Shown here: positions 38,549 through 49,860 of the stretch, in pieces | Layout of the letters: each line of letters opens with the position of its first letter | Position numbering within the stretch: the first letter of the stretch is position 1 | NCBI GenBank assembly: GCA_013399855.1 | Contig: VXAY01000115.1 | Location: 910,799 to 974,798, forward strand | DNA from: Oxyruncus cristatus | Taxonomy: Eukaryota; Chordata; Aves; Passeriformes; Cotingidae | DNA length: 64,000 nucleotides | Reading direction: 5' to 3' | Made by a program: the position numbers and the translations under genes | Notes under the pieces: generated by a model | Told to the model about the DNA's origin: nothing | What the model saw: the letters and a program-made list of their open reading frames with translations, nothing else | The model's database searches: none

Positions 38549-40619
38549 TTTCCTGTAACGGGAAGGAATGTCTAATCTGCAAAACCCTGATGAAAAGGGA
38601 AAAGAAAGGAAAATAAACCACAGATGCAATGCACCCATACTTTCAGGGGAAAGAAACCGTTACAGGGAAGAGATGGGTACGTTGCATTACTGCTGCATGT
38701 GGGGGATGCACCTCCAAAGATCAATGCCAAAGCTCCCACAGGCACTACACAAATTAAAGCTCCATGGAACAACAGGAGTAGAGGCTGGCTCTCTCCTCAG
38801 CTTCCAAATGCCTCAAAGGACAGATCTTTCGAGAGGTTTAACTAACTTTAGACTAGCAAAAAATAAAAAGGAAAGCAACTGCCCTTCATACATGTGGAAG
38901 GCAGCTCCAGGTAAAGGTCTAGGTCTACGTGCACTCCTCCAAAACAGGCACAGCAAGAAGTAGAGTGACAGGTGCAGAGAATACCAAACTATGTTTAGTT
39001 GCAGCAAAGGCTGTGTCAGGTCACATTACAGATAACCAGAGATTTCAGCCACCCCCAGAACCACAGTTGTCAACCAGAACCACGATGCCAAGGTTTACCT
39101 CAGATACTCTCTGTCAAATCATGAGTAATTTGGTGGTTTTAAAAATACCATAGCAAAGGAGACCTCAGTTTTGTGAACTGATGAAGAGTTTCACCCAGGG
39201 AGCTGCAATGGCTTAGTTCAAACATGTGTGCCAAGACTAGAAACAACTAAATTACCTGCCAGGAGCAGTGTTAGTCTGGGCAATCAGAGGTTATCACTCA
39301 TTAGCCCATGCTGAGTAAGTAATTGATTAAGTAATTTCGTATAAAAATAAAGCATCAATCCATTTTCTACAGTGCCTGCCCATCCCACCAAATCTCACCA
39401 CCACATCCATAACGTGTCAGACAAAATGTTTTTTATATAGATTTCATACACATTTGCTTTACTAAATATAGGCTCTGTTCTTGGAGTTGAACAAATGCAG
39501 GGGAAGCTAGTGGCCACTGGAGCCAACAGTTCTGCAGAGGTACTTTTACTTCTAAATATTTATACCCAATCCTTCTGGCTCACTACTTGGTAAGTCACTA
39601 CTCTGACTTACCCACCTGTCATTATGAGAATCGTGAGGCTTCTCCCACTGGCGTATTAGTGGCACTAAAACTTAGGATCATCTGTTCTTCTTGCCCCCCT
39701 TTTAACGAACAAATTATTTTCTCCAATTCCATCCTTAGAACTTCATAATTCCCATAAAATAACTACTGAAAGTCAAGTTTATTATTTTGGGGGTTTGATT
39801 GTTTCAGTAAGCGATCCACTTGGATGATTAATATAAAGCAATGAACATAAAATTCCCCCTTTAATGGTGAAATGACACATATAACAGCTTGGTATTCCTG
39901 TAATGGGAATAAGAAAAATGCTTAAATAGCAGGAATGTTGGTTCTTGCTCCAAAGACCTTTCTAAGACTGTACTGGCTGTTTGCAAACAAACAGACAAGA
40001 AGATCCAAACTGGCAACTCAAGTGAGCTGCTCCAAAACTTTCAGCCTCAGAACTGCACATGGCTCACACGAGGTTTGGACCCAGCAGGGACACAGTCTAA
40101 TTCCCATTGTTTCCAGCACACTGCAGCCCTTGGGAACAGCACGTTCTTGCTCTCTGTAAAGTCTGAAGGTTGTGCTGACACTTGCTTGGGATGGGGGTAA
40201 AAATAGGACTGCAATGGCATCTTTTCATCAATTGTTGTCACCTGACAAATCATGTGTGCTCCTGGTCCCTGACAAGGGAACAAAGTTGGAAAATTCCAAC
40301 CAGAAAAAGAGGGGCGTCAGCACTATTTTATGGTTTTCATATGGTTTTCAAACCCAACATCATCCATATTGAAGAGTCTTAAAGTTGTTTGGAACATCCA
40401 CCTCGTTAAATACCCGCCAGCCAGGAGACAGCAGAGAATGCACACCAAGACAACAAAGAACCCGGCAGGGATTCCAGGTAGAACACTTCCAACACAAGCC
40501 TCCAACCACGACAGAAATAGCCTCATTAAAGGGCAGGTTCAGATACAAGAAGCTATTTATAGGAAAACTAAGGCTAAATTATTAGCGACACGCTCTGGAT
40601 CTAAAAATTCCCAGAGTTT

Positions 40620-41130
40620 ACAGTGTTACAGGAGCCGTATATGCAGCATGTGACGCCCCTGACTGCTCTGCCGGGCGAACCAACGGGCTTTGGCTTCTGT
40701 GCCCCCGACCAGCTGCTGCTCCCGGCAGGAACTAAAACTGTCTTGAAGCGAGGCCAGGCCATTCGCATCCAGCCCGAGCGAGTTCAAGTTCCCAGAAAGC
40801 TCCTGCGCGGCCACAAGGGAGCTGTACTCCTGCCTCTCCAAGTGCTAACCCCCCTTCCCTGCCAGCTGCCGCCGCCCACGCCGGGCACACATCAGAGGGA
40901 CGCGCAGCGCCGTCACCCAGCGCCGCTGGAACCCAGCGCGCATTCCAGAGGCTCCCGGTCACGGGTCCCCCCGTGCTGGCAGCCACTCCGCACCCGGGAG
41001 AGAGAGGGGGGGGAAAGCTGGATTTTACAAAGATAAAATAACAAACAGAAACGCTTCGGAGTACACTCAGAGAGCGTACAAAGGGTACTTCACAGGGGCT
41101 CCGGCCGCGGGATCCAACAGCCAGTTGCCA
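40620..41130. promoter_or_regulatory. CpG island 2, probable promoter
   Basis: Dense CpG occurs in about 0.5 kb, including gccgccgcccacgccgggc and gacgcgcagcgccgtc, inside AT-rich DNA. Overlapping open frames (137 codons on plus, 145 on minus) show no recognisable protein. No tied coding exon was found downstream on either strand. Confidence 0.7.
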
Positions 41131-43299
41131 GCTCAGATCACGTACAAAACACTCCACCATTAATTGCAAAGTTTATTTTTTACTCTTGGAGTCGCATATG
41201 TGGGGGGTGCATTTGGGAGAGGGGGTGTTTGTGCTGTTTTTAACCCAAAGGTTTTGAGTCCATGCTATTTCTGATGGTGCGTATGAGTTGTTAAAATGGA
41301 AACTGCCCTCAGTTTGCTATTTTCTGAACACATATATATAGGTACATAAATAATCTGGAATTACTTTTTTTCCCCTTAAATAGAAAAAGAACCACAACAT
41401 TTAGAAAAACTGCAGGAAAAGATGAATTAGGTCTGGACACCCTCCATCTTTTCAAAAGTAAGCTCATAAAACAGCACTTCACCATCTGACCTAACATAAA
41501 CAACAAGGGTATTTACAGCACTGTGTCCCTCGCTTGAATCCAGACAGTCTGAATGCTTGAAATACATCCCCATCCATTGGATACCTGGAAACATCCCCTG
41601 AGATTCCAGTTCTCTTAACAGGACTTATAACTTATGTCAAGGCCTCTCACACCTTCTGCAAGATTGACAGGACTTTAGGTCACACAAAATTGCCTCACCT
41701 GAATCTGTGCCTCACACACGCCTCCCACATGAGGCCATGCTGCTCATGATATACACTCTTTCTTCTACCTCAGATACATCACCTTCAAACACCCAGATTA
41801 TTGTAATAAATAAAGCTCCAATTAAGCAAGGGATGCATTTCATAAAGCCTCTTACTAGTTTTCAGCAAGCACAACTTCAATGCCAAAGGCAACGCATCAC
41901 TTGTGGGAACTCGCCTTGGTTACCAGTAGTGAAAGCATCATTCCAAGAGCACCCCTGGAAGGGACTGGTCAGCAGCTTCACACTCCTGTAGCTGCACCTT
42001 TACTTACACCAGCAGAACCGAATGCAAAGAGTTAATACAGCAAACACTTCTCCAAAACGTTTTGCAGGGGGATGTTGGTGAATGAATCCTTGTTGCATAA
42101 ACAAAGATTCCTTTAATATAGGAAGTCTGGAGTAACTGCCCCATGTCATACTGTACTTAATGCTCTATAGAAGCAGTCAAGTTCTGCAGATAAATCAAAA
42201 TATTTCAGGGCTAGACAGCCAAAACAAACAAACAAAAGATGCAATAAAATAAATAACCAAATTGTATAAGCAAACACAACAAATAGTATTGCTGTAACCC
42301 ATTTTCTGTCCAGAATTACTCCTGTCACTTCTAGTGAGCAAAGCACAGCTTTCAGCTCTGCAGCTCTCCAACAAAAATCTTATTGGATTGTTTCAGTCAG
42401 ATGCCTGCTTGCAACGCTCTAAAAATCTCTGTGCATCACCAATGGACCCGGAATACAGCTCACTTTTCCCAACCGAGTTCATAAATCTCCACAGGGTAAT
42501 AAGCAGCAATTTCTAGCTCACACCGCCTCCCCTTTCCTTAAATACTTTTATTATTTGAATGCAGTTACATCTTGATGTCTGCATCCTGCTGGATACCACC
42601 GTTGTTTCTGTGTTCCCAGCTGACTCACCAGCCCAGTAAAGGACAATCAGGCACTTCAGAAAGAAGGATAAAAGGGAAAGGGAAGGACGGCCATTGGAAC
42701 AGAACATATTGTGTTTTGTCGAGTATTTTCCCCACTCCGTTAGCCAATTCCTTAGTAACATTTAACCAGAAGGCTTCTACAGCCCATTTCCCAGTTACTG
42801 TTTATAAACACAGAGAAGAACCCTTCACTTGGGTTTCTGAGGCAACCTCACACAGCAGATCACCCCCAAAAAAAAGCCTCCATGAAGAAAACCTCACAAT
42901 GAATACTCATAGTTAAGACTTAAATACAGACACAGCATGTTCGCCATGACCACTCTGGTGTCCCACAGCAAGTGGTATTGTTATTTCAGAAAGGTTTCAC
43001 CAAGCTACAGATATTAAGAGCAATGAGTTGTGTTTCCGGCACAGATATGTAGTGACCATTGCTTAGCACGGAAAAGCTCAGTAAGTGTGTTGAGGGTTTT
43101 TAGGGGTTTGGGGCATTTTTGTATGTTTTCAGGGTTTTTACTTAATGAGAAAAAACACAATTCCTTTGGTATTTAACAGACAGGTTAAGACGCAAATCCT
43201 CTAGGACACAAGACAAGCAGTTGCTGATTTTTCCAAAACAATTACTTTTTTCCCTTCCCATCCCAGTGCATCCCGCTCAGATGTGGCTACAGCCTCACT
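41131..43299. other. non-coding stretch, nothing recognised
   Basis: Short open frames only. A splice-bounded stretch at about 42989-43080 is closed by stops in every phase. Confidence 0.45.
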
Positions 43300-43503
43300 A
43301 CAGCCCCATAACCTGGCGGGCAGCTCCCTCACCACCCACGGTGGGCAGCCCCTTCCCTGCAACCTCAAGAGGGGCAGTCACCTCCCCACACAACATGGTG
43401 GGCAGATCCGACCCACCCCGCAAAATGGCGGAGGGCCCCCGACCCACCCCGCAAAATGGCGGAGGGCCCCCGACCCACCCCGCAAAATGGCGGAGGGCCC
43501 CCC
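43300..43503. repeat. degenerate GC-rich tandem array with YY1-type cores
   Basis: Three perfect 31-bp units lie at 43410-43440, 43441-43471 and 43472-43502. Each contains CAAAATGGCGGAGGGCCCCC, whose AAAATGGCGG core matches the YY1 site CAANATGGCGGC except at its last base. To the left are about four decayed units spaced 25-30 bp, recognisable by GGCGGGCAG, GGTGGGCAG, GGGGCAG and CAACATGGTGGGCAG. The pattern suggests an array that grew and was homogenised at its right end. Open frames of 105, 93 and 74 codons here simply translate the repeat. Confidence 0.85.
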
Positions 43504-43649
43504 AGGCAAGCGGCATCCCCAACTGGGACTTGTTCTAGTAAAACCACAAAGTTTTGGTCTATAAAGTACAAAATCTTAACATCAAAACAGCCAAAAGTCA
43601 GCCTTTGATAACATTATTGAGTATAAATCCTGTAAGGGAGGGAATACAC

Positions 43650-43890
43650 CAGGAAAAAGAAACAAGAAGATAAAAAAAAAGGAAGGGAGGAATGGAAAGA
43701 AAAGGAAGGGAGGAATGGAAAGAAAAGAAAAAGAAAAAAAGAGGAGAAAAAGAAAAAAGAAAGAAAAAAGAAGAAAGAATTTAAAAAGAAGCAAGAGAAA
43801 AAAGAAAAAGTAGGGAAAACCTGCAGGGGGGAAAAAGGCAGAAAAAAAGATTAAAAAACAGAAAAAAAAAAATTCTAAAAATAGGGAAGC
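43650..43890. repeat. polypurine (GA/A-rich) tract
   Basis: The plus strand is nearly all purine for about 240 bp, with an uninterrupted 63-nt purine run at 43717-43779 and a perfect 23-bp duplication (43680-43702 and 43703-43725, core ggaagggaggaatgg). The minus strand is a matching polypyrimidine tract that gives a spurious Phe/Leu-rich 159-codon frame. Confidence 0.9.
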
Positions 43891-44070
43891 CAAACCAAAA
43901 CAAAAACCTCCCCACAACACAGTACTTCCCACCGCAAAAAAAACCAACAAATTAAAGCCACACACGCAAAAAATAACCCCACAAAGAAACCCAAAAGCCT
44001 TCCAAGAAGCTCCACAAGAAAACACCTCACAAGAAACTCCCCAAGAACAACAGCGCCTCACAAACAGAAA
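43891..44070. repeat. A/C-rich tract next to the polypurine tract
   Basis: The plus strand switches from G/A to A/C (for example caaaaacctccccacaacac and ctccacaagaaaacacctc), with half-repeated words such as ctccacaagaaa, cctcacaagaaa and ctccccaagaac. Composition resembles the block at 60860-61736. Confidence 0.7.
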
Positions 44071-44307
44071 TAAGGTAGAACTGTTGCACGAATGAGCAAC
44101 AAATTACAGTCATCACCCTACACCCATCTTTCCTAAGCATTTCTATTAAAAACACACATTAAAAAAAAAAAAATGTTAAAAGTAAGCCAAGCCCCTACCT
44201 GTGTGTCCCAGGAGCAGCCCAGCAGCCCCACAGCCCCACTGAGGCACCACCTGCTTCTAGAACCTTCTGCCACAGGTGCAGCCCCTCAGCATGACGAGCC
44301 CCTGCCC

Positions 44308-44335
44308 AATTAGCACCAGCTGCTGTAATTAGCAC
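44308..44335 (+). promoter_or_regulatory. direct repeat AATTAGCAC flanking an E-box
   Basis: Two identical AATTAGCAC copies (44308-44316 and 44327-44335) flank CAGCTG (44317-44322). The 19-bp spacing is close to two helical turns. Confidence 0.35.
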
Positions 44336-47300
44336 AGGGCTTTCCCCCCCTGTACGGCCTGCTTTGCTTTTGGTGCTGCCAGGAAGAATTCCCTGAGGAG
44401 GCACCATCCCTTTGATACATCTGAGATCATCGATGTCTGGGTTTATACGCTCCAGAGTAAATAATAATATTTGCAGGATTGTGTCTGTTTCCCGTTCTCT
44501 GTGGCTTAGCTACTCCAACTTTCCACAAACATCAAGACACCTGGAACTAACTATTTACTAAATTAACTCTGTCTGGGCACCTGTTTAATGGCCTTGACCA
44601 GACAGTGCTCTGTGATCTGCCTTTCTTTTTGCCTTTTTTATTTTGCCTTTCCACACTTTTTCTGCAAACCAAGGGAAGACCCAATTCGGACATGAATTTA
44701 AAAGTTGAATTCTCCCCCTCCACTGCAGGTTGCAATCAGAAGTTTGGAAACTCCTTTGGAAACTTCCTGGTGGAAGCAGTAAATCTTCACATGCATTTTC
44801 TGTGTGAATTGGGACAATTCATCATAGTTCCCTTATTCTAGAGTCTCGTGTAATTGCAGCGATCTGCTGATTTCCAAGAGTTCAGTGTTCCTTGGAATAA
44901 ATGTAGCCAAACCCCAGACACAGACTCCATGCTTCACTTAATTTATGTCATGGAGACATGATAGAGTAACCAAGGATGGGCATTAATGTTACACACCAGA
45001 TTTTTTTTAATGAAGAAATTTTGTTACTTTTTACAAAAGCCCCGGTAGGTCCCCAGGTGCCAGGAGAACTTTGCTTGGAGCTGGAACTGCACCTTTAATC
45101 TCTGCCTGCCAAATCCCTTCACTTTCCAAAATTACTATTTCCCTTGTGTTAATAGTGGGCTTAAAATCAAAAAATTGGCAGTGTGGAAGAAATATATTTG
45201 TTATCCTAGAGCATGTTACCATATATTGCAGTTCTGTTCCTAATTATACAGTCACTTCAGCGTTTATTTTCCAGAACCCAATTCAGTGCGAAGGACAGAC
45301 ACAGAAGGGGACAGAATTAAGATTACTCAGCCCTTAATTCTATTAGTTTGTAACTACTCAGTGCTTGATTTTGCAACCCAAATAACACTGTAGCACAGTA
45401 ATTTTTATATGCAATCTAGACACACGTAGTCATTTACGCACTAACTGTAATTACTCTTCCCTACATTAGTCTACATCTATTATGCAGCAGGTTCATTATG
45501 TTTTATATTTCATCATTTCAATTCAGGGAGACGACATTTTCTAGCACCCTTTTCTCTTTGATATGGCAGACAGAGTTCACTGGAATAGGAGTGTTCTAAG
45601 TGAGTGCTTCACTATGCTGATTTTTCAAGTCATTCTAGTTCTGAACAAATTACTTCTAATCCTTTATAGTAGCAGAAGGTAAAATTAAAAATAAGCTCGA
45701 ATCAAATTAAAGTTCAAAGAAACCTTGAAAATGGGGAATTTAAACCAATGTAATTTATGACATTAGGGAACTAGAATGAGTGCCAGCAAAGAGGTGAGGG
45801 CAATCAGTATGTTCTCCGAAGAAAGGCATCCACCTAAATCATCCATGGAAGAGAAGCTTAAAATATCCTTAAATCCTGACAAGCCTTAGTAGAAGACAAA
45901 GAACATCCTGCAGTAGGAAAAAACCTCAGCAGTGGGTTAGAAAAGTCAGGACCAAAGCGCAGCAGCGGCATATGAATAGTCAGTGGTATGAATTGTCCAG
46001 AAAGTAACCTCTAATATCAGTAGGACACAAGTTATAAGGGGTAAAAAAAGTATAAAACAGAGTGTAAAAGAGGCAAAATCCAGTAGAGTTAGGGGGAAAC
46101 TTCTTAAGAAAAGTAAATAAGAAAAAGAAAACTGGTTGCTGCAGTCCAACACACACAACTGAAGTGTCTAAGAGATTTGTGTCAAGTCCTAGGAGCAGAC
46201 CTCCTATCGACCAACCCAAACGGACTGGATGGAAAACTGTAGGATTTGAGATGAAGTAAATGGATTCACAATATAGAACTTCTCTGCCACAGAAACATCC
46301 CTGGAGAAGCAGGATGCCAAGAGCTCTGTTCTGCATCTTCCCACATTCACACCAGCACTCCTCATCTGAGCACCATGGTGTTCTCTCTCCACTGATGCTT
46401 CTTAGTCCAAGCCAGAATTTGGAGTTTGAGTTTAAATTTGGAATCCCAGAAACCTTCCCATCCTTCTCGACTTCCAAATACGTCCAACCATATTTCAGGA
46501 TTAAAAAAAAATATAAAAAATAAAAAAGCTTGAATGGGAAAAGGAGAACATCCACTTCCAGGAATCATTTTAGACAGGTGTCTTACCAAAAGAAAATTAG
46601 ATGGGATAAAGGGACTTCAGGGGGATCAATAATGCCATGACAGCAGGAAAATTACCTTGCAACCGCTGTACATTGCTCAATGATAAGGAACTTTACCTGA
46701 GATCAGTTAAATGACTGTAAAAGACACTTCTGCACATTTTCTCTCTCCTATCAGATAATGGATTAGGATCATTGATTTATTCCTGCATGCTCAGGTGCAG
46801 GGAGAGAGCAGTACCTGAGTGCCATGATGTTCCAACAGAGAACTATTTAGTTTGCACATTTCATTAAAGCGGTTGTATTTTTTAACATGAGAAGTGGTTA
46901 GATTTCCTTTTGACAAGTGCAGCATTGACAACTGGAAGGAAAAAATGTGGAAATAACTCACAAAAGAAACAACTCCCATCCTATTCCAAACACAATGGTC
47001 TCCATGATGTAATTTACAACAGCTTGGCTTTTTGTTTAGTATATTCTTAATCTTTACATAAAAAATGTCACTGGTATCTTGACTGCAGTACCTTCAGCAC
47101 AACTTACATGGAACAACCCAGGTGTTTAAGGGAAAAATACAGTTCTTGCTGGAACAGTTTCACAGATGCCAATAAGAGCCTCGGTTCTGCAAGTGCCCCC
47201 ATATATATATTTAAAACAATGGACAATTTCAGAGATCTCTTAAATGAAAGACATAGTAAAAACACATATAAAAAAATACAACTTCAGTTCAAGCACCTTC

Positions 47301-47410
47301 TTCAATGAGTTTCGCCCTCCAGCTGCAAGACAGGACTAACCTGAAGGATCTCCCAGAGGTTGCAGTGTAGCAGGAATTCAGCACATTGCTGATTTCAGGT
47401 TTCATTCAAC

Positions 47411-47437
47411 GTTATCACAAAAGTGTGTTGTGATAAC
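47411..47437. repeat. perfect 10-bp inverted repeat carrying paired GATA cores
   Basis: GTTATCACAA (47411-47420) and TTGTGATAAC (47428-47437) are exact complements around a 7-nt spacer. Each arm holds a GATAA/TTATC core, so it may act as a palindromic protein site or a hairpin. Confidence 0.7.
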
Positions 47438-48503
47438 AAAAGTCAGTAAAATGGTTACAGGCAAATGTGCTCGTTTCCCTTTTGTTTTGTTCTTCCCTCC
47501 TGAAGATGCAAGAGATGCCTGGTAAAGTGGGATTTATGGGAAAATGGATTGACTTCAGCCAGTTTTGCGTTCTTTACCTTGGTCTGGAGCAGCTTTTTGG
47601 GAATTTATTCACGGAGTTTTCCACTCCTGTGAAGGTCACCCAATAAGCTGTGTGTATGATGTCTTCTTGAAGGGCAGCAAAAATTCAAATAAATAAATCC
47701 AAATAAATACCAAACTCTACCCCAGCCATAGTTTAGAAACATGCCTGATGAGTCATTCCTTTCTAAATGCAATTAAAAATAATTCTAAACACAGAGCGGA
47801 CAAAATGCAGAGGAAGACAGTAAAACAACTGTAGTAGTCAATTTTTTACGAGTGATTTCTGCCTACTAATTCAGGATATTACACTGTCATGTCTCTTCCT
47901 CATGTAAAATGAATAACCCTGTGAGAAGTCAATTCAGAACGCTCCAGAGAGCGCAGCGGTCCGCATTTGCTGCTGGATGTGCATCAGCACATCAATAACC
48001 TGTGACCTCGTGTTCCCCAGACCCTGAGGAGTGACCCAAAAGTCTCAAATAAGGAGGATCATGGCAGGGAGCTGTCATGGAAAAAGTTACAGGCAAGAAG
48101 GTGGCAGCTTTGGTGAGGATCCTCAGTGCTTGGGGTCTTCATCCCTAACCTTTTCCTCTACTACCTGAACTTCTTTGCCATACCCAACACTCTTCACCTG
48201 CCCTGCCGATCGCACCTACTGCAGGTTGCGATAAACTGGAGAGATTTTTCTTCTGGCTTCCAGCAGGGAAGGGAACAGGAAGTGCCAAAACACGTGGGGG
48301 TGAAGGAGGGTGTTCTTGTGCCATTTCCAGCCGGGGTCAGAAGCAGACCCACACAAAGGCCTTTTTGCTGAAGCTGCCCAGCCCAAACTTCCGGCATGTA
48401 AGGGCACTGACAAGTTTAAAAATTCCCCCAAACTCTCAGATGTCTGTCCCAACTCCAGACCCATGGGATTTCCTCATCAACGGTACCACCAGTGAAAATA
48501 CAA

Positions 48504-48514
48504 GGGGGGGGGGG
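48504..48514 (+). repeat. poly-G run (11 G)
   Basis: An uninterrupted run of 11 G lies about 320 bp left of CpG island 3. Its length may be unreliable in the assembly. Confidence 0.9.
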
Positions 48515-48829
48515 AAGAGCAGGATGGGATTTATATTTGGATTTATGTTTGAGTACATATACAGTATGCTAATCTGATTACTCACCGGGAATCCTTCTTT
48601 ACAACAGCTTTTCCTTGATTAATCTTTATTAATAATCACCATAACATTATAGCCTTAGCAGACAAGAGCGAGCTGAACATACCAGCACCACATCCCTCCA
48701 TTTCTGCCTCTCTCCCATTTTCAGGAGGTACGAAGTGCTCGTGGAACGAATCCCCCAGACACCCAGTAGCTCGGCCTTCCCAGGTCGAGAGCAGCCAACA
48801 ACTCCCGCGACCAACTTCACCATTCCAAA

Positions 48830-49860
48830 TGTAAATTAATGCAGCAGCCGCCGCAAAAGCCGGAGCTCTCTCCTCACGCGGGGAGCGAGATGCGAGCGGA
48901 AAAGCGTTGCATGCAGCAAGAGCCTCCTGGAAATTGCTGCATTACGTTAATTAAGATTTTATTCATGCCTTTGGCCCCGCTGTGCCACCGCGGTGATGCA
49001 GCACGACACGCACAGCGCTGCACCACTAGGAACTCGCACACGCGTGTGCACACGCTCTCCTCCGCGCGTGGCTGCGCGGGCACACCTGCACAGGTGCCGC
49101 CTGGGACGATTTTGAGGCAGAGATAGGATTTTGGGTTATTTTACCGACTTTTTATTATTCTTATTGAATAGACTAGGAACCATCCATCCATCGCTCCATC
49201 ATCCACCTGCCCACCGACGCGCTTCGGGGCCGCTCGCATCCCTGTATCCCGCCCCTCCCCGCACCGCGCGGGCTCCGTGCCCCCCTCCCCGCTGCCTCTC
49301 TCTCTNNNNNNNNNNNNNNNNNNNNNNNNNNNNNNNNNNNNNNNNNNNNNNNNNNNNNNNNNNNNNNNNNNNNNNNNNNNNNNNNNNNNNNNNNNNNNNN
49401 NNNNNNNNNNNNNNNNNNNNNNNNNNNNNNNNNNNNNNNNNNNNNNNNNNNNNNNNNNNNNNNNNNNNNNNNNNNNNNNNNNNNNNNNNNNNNNNNNNNN
49501 NNNNNNNNNNNNNNNNNNNNNNNNNNNNNNNNNNNNNNNNNNNNNNNNNNNNNNNNNNNNNNNNNNNNNNNNNNNNNNNNNNNNNNNNNNNNNNNNNNNN
49601 NNNNNNNNNNNNNNNNNNNNNNNNNNNNNNNNNNNNNNNNNNNNNNNNNNNNNNNNNNNNNNNNNNNNNNNNNNNNNNNNNNNNNNNNNNNNNNNNNNNN
49701 NNNNNNNNNNNNATCCCACCCGCGCTCACACACCCCCTTCCTTCGCGTCTGGTCGCGACCCCTCTACACACACACACCCCACGCGTGTCCCCAGCCGGAA
49801 CATCCCCAGCCACTGCTGAACCCGCGGGGGATTTTTTGTTTTTGCACACCTTCCCCTACG
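48830..49860. promoter_or_regulatory. CpG island 3, interrupted by an assembly gap
   Basis: CpG-rich sequence runs from gcagcagccgccgcaaaagc near 48840 up to the gap and resumes after it (cccgcgctcac, tcgcgtctggtcgcgacc). A CT-rich run abuts the left edge of the gap. This is the strongest promoter candidate by length, but the core, and possibly a first exon, is missing. Confidence 0.7.
49306..49712. other. assembly gap (407 N)
   Basis: An unbroken run of N lies within CpG island 3, flanked by tctctct on the left and CpG-rich sequence on the right. Translations across it consist mostly of X and are meaningless. Confidence 0.99.

Larger units (their letters stand above)
29063..40619. other. 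non-coding stretch between CpG islands 1 and 2
   Basis: AT-rich DNA with poly-A runs (about 29530 and 33771-33788). Apart from candidate exons A and B at 37.16 and 37.58 kb and the motif cluster at 38.5 kb, nothing gene-like stands out. Confidence 0.45.
44071..48829. other. non-coding stretch left of CpG island 3
   Basis: AT-rich DNA with an (AAAT)n-like patch near 47688-47712 and the hairpin and motif sites listed. A 191-codon minus frame at 45980-46555 is Phe/Leu-rich, lacks protein-like structure, and runs through A-rich plus-strand DNA. Confidence 0.45.

Noticed and set aside
42989..43080. Acceptor (ttatttcag) to donor (gtaagtg) segment on plus
   Set aside because: All three phases contain stops. 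No partner exon was found.
43582..44061. 159-codon minus-strand Phe/Leu-rich 'membrane protein'
   Set aside because: It is the translation of a polypyrimidine tract opposite a purine-only strand.
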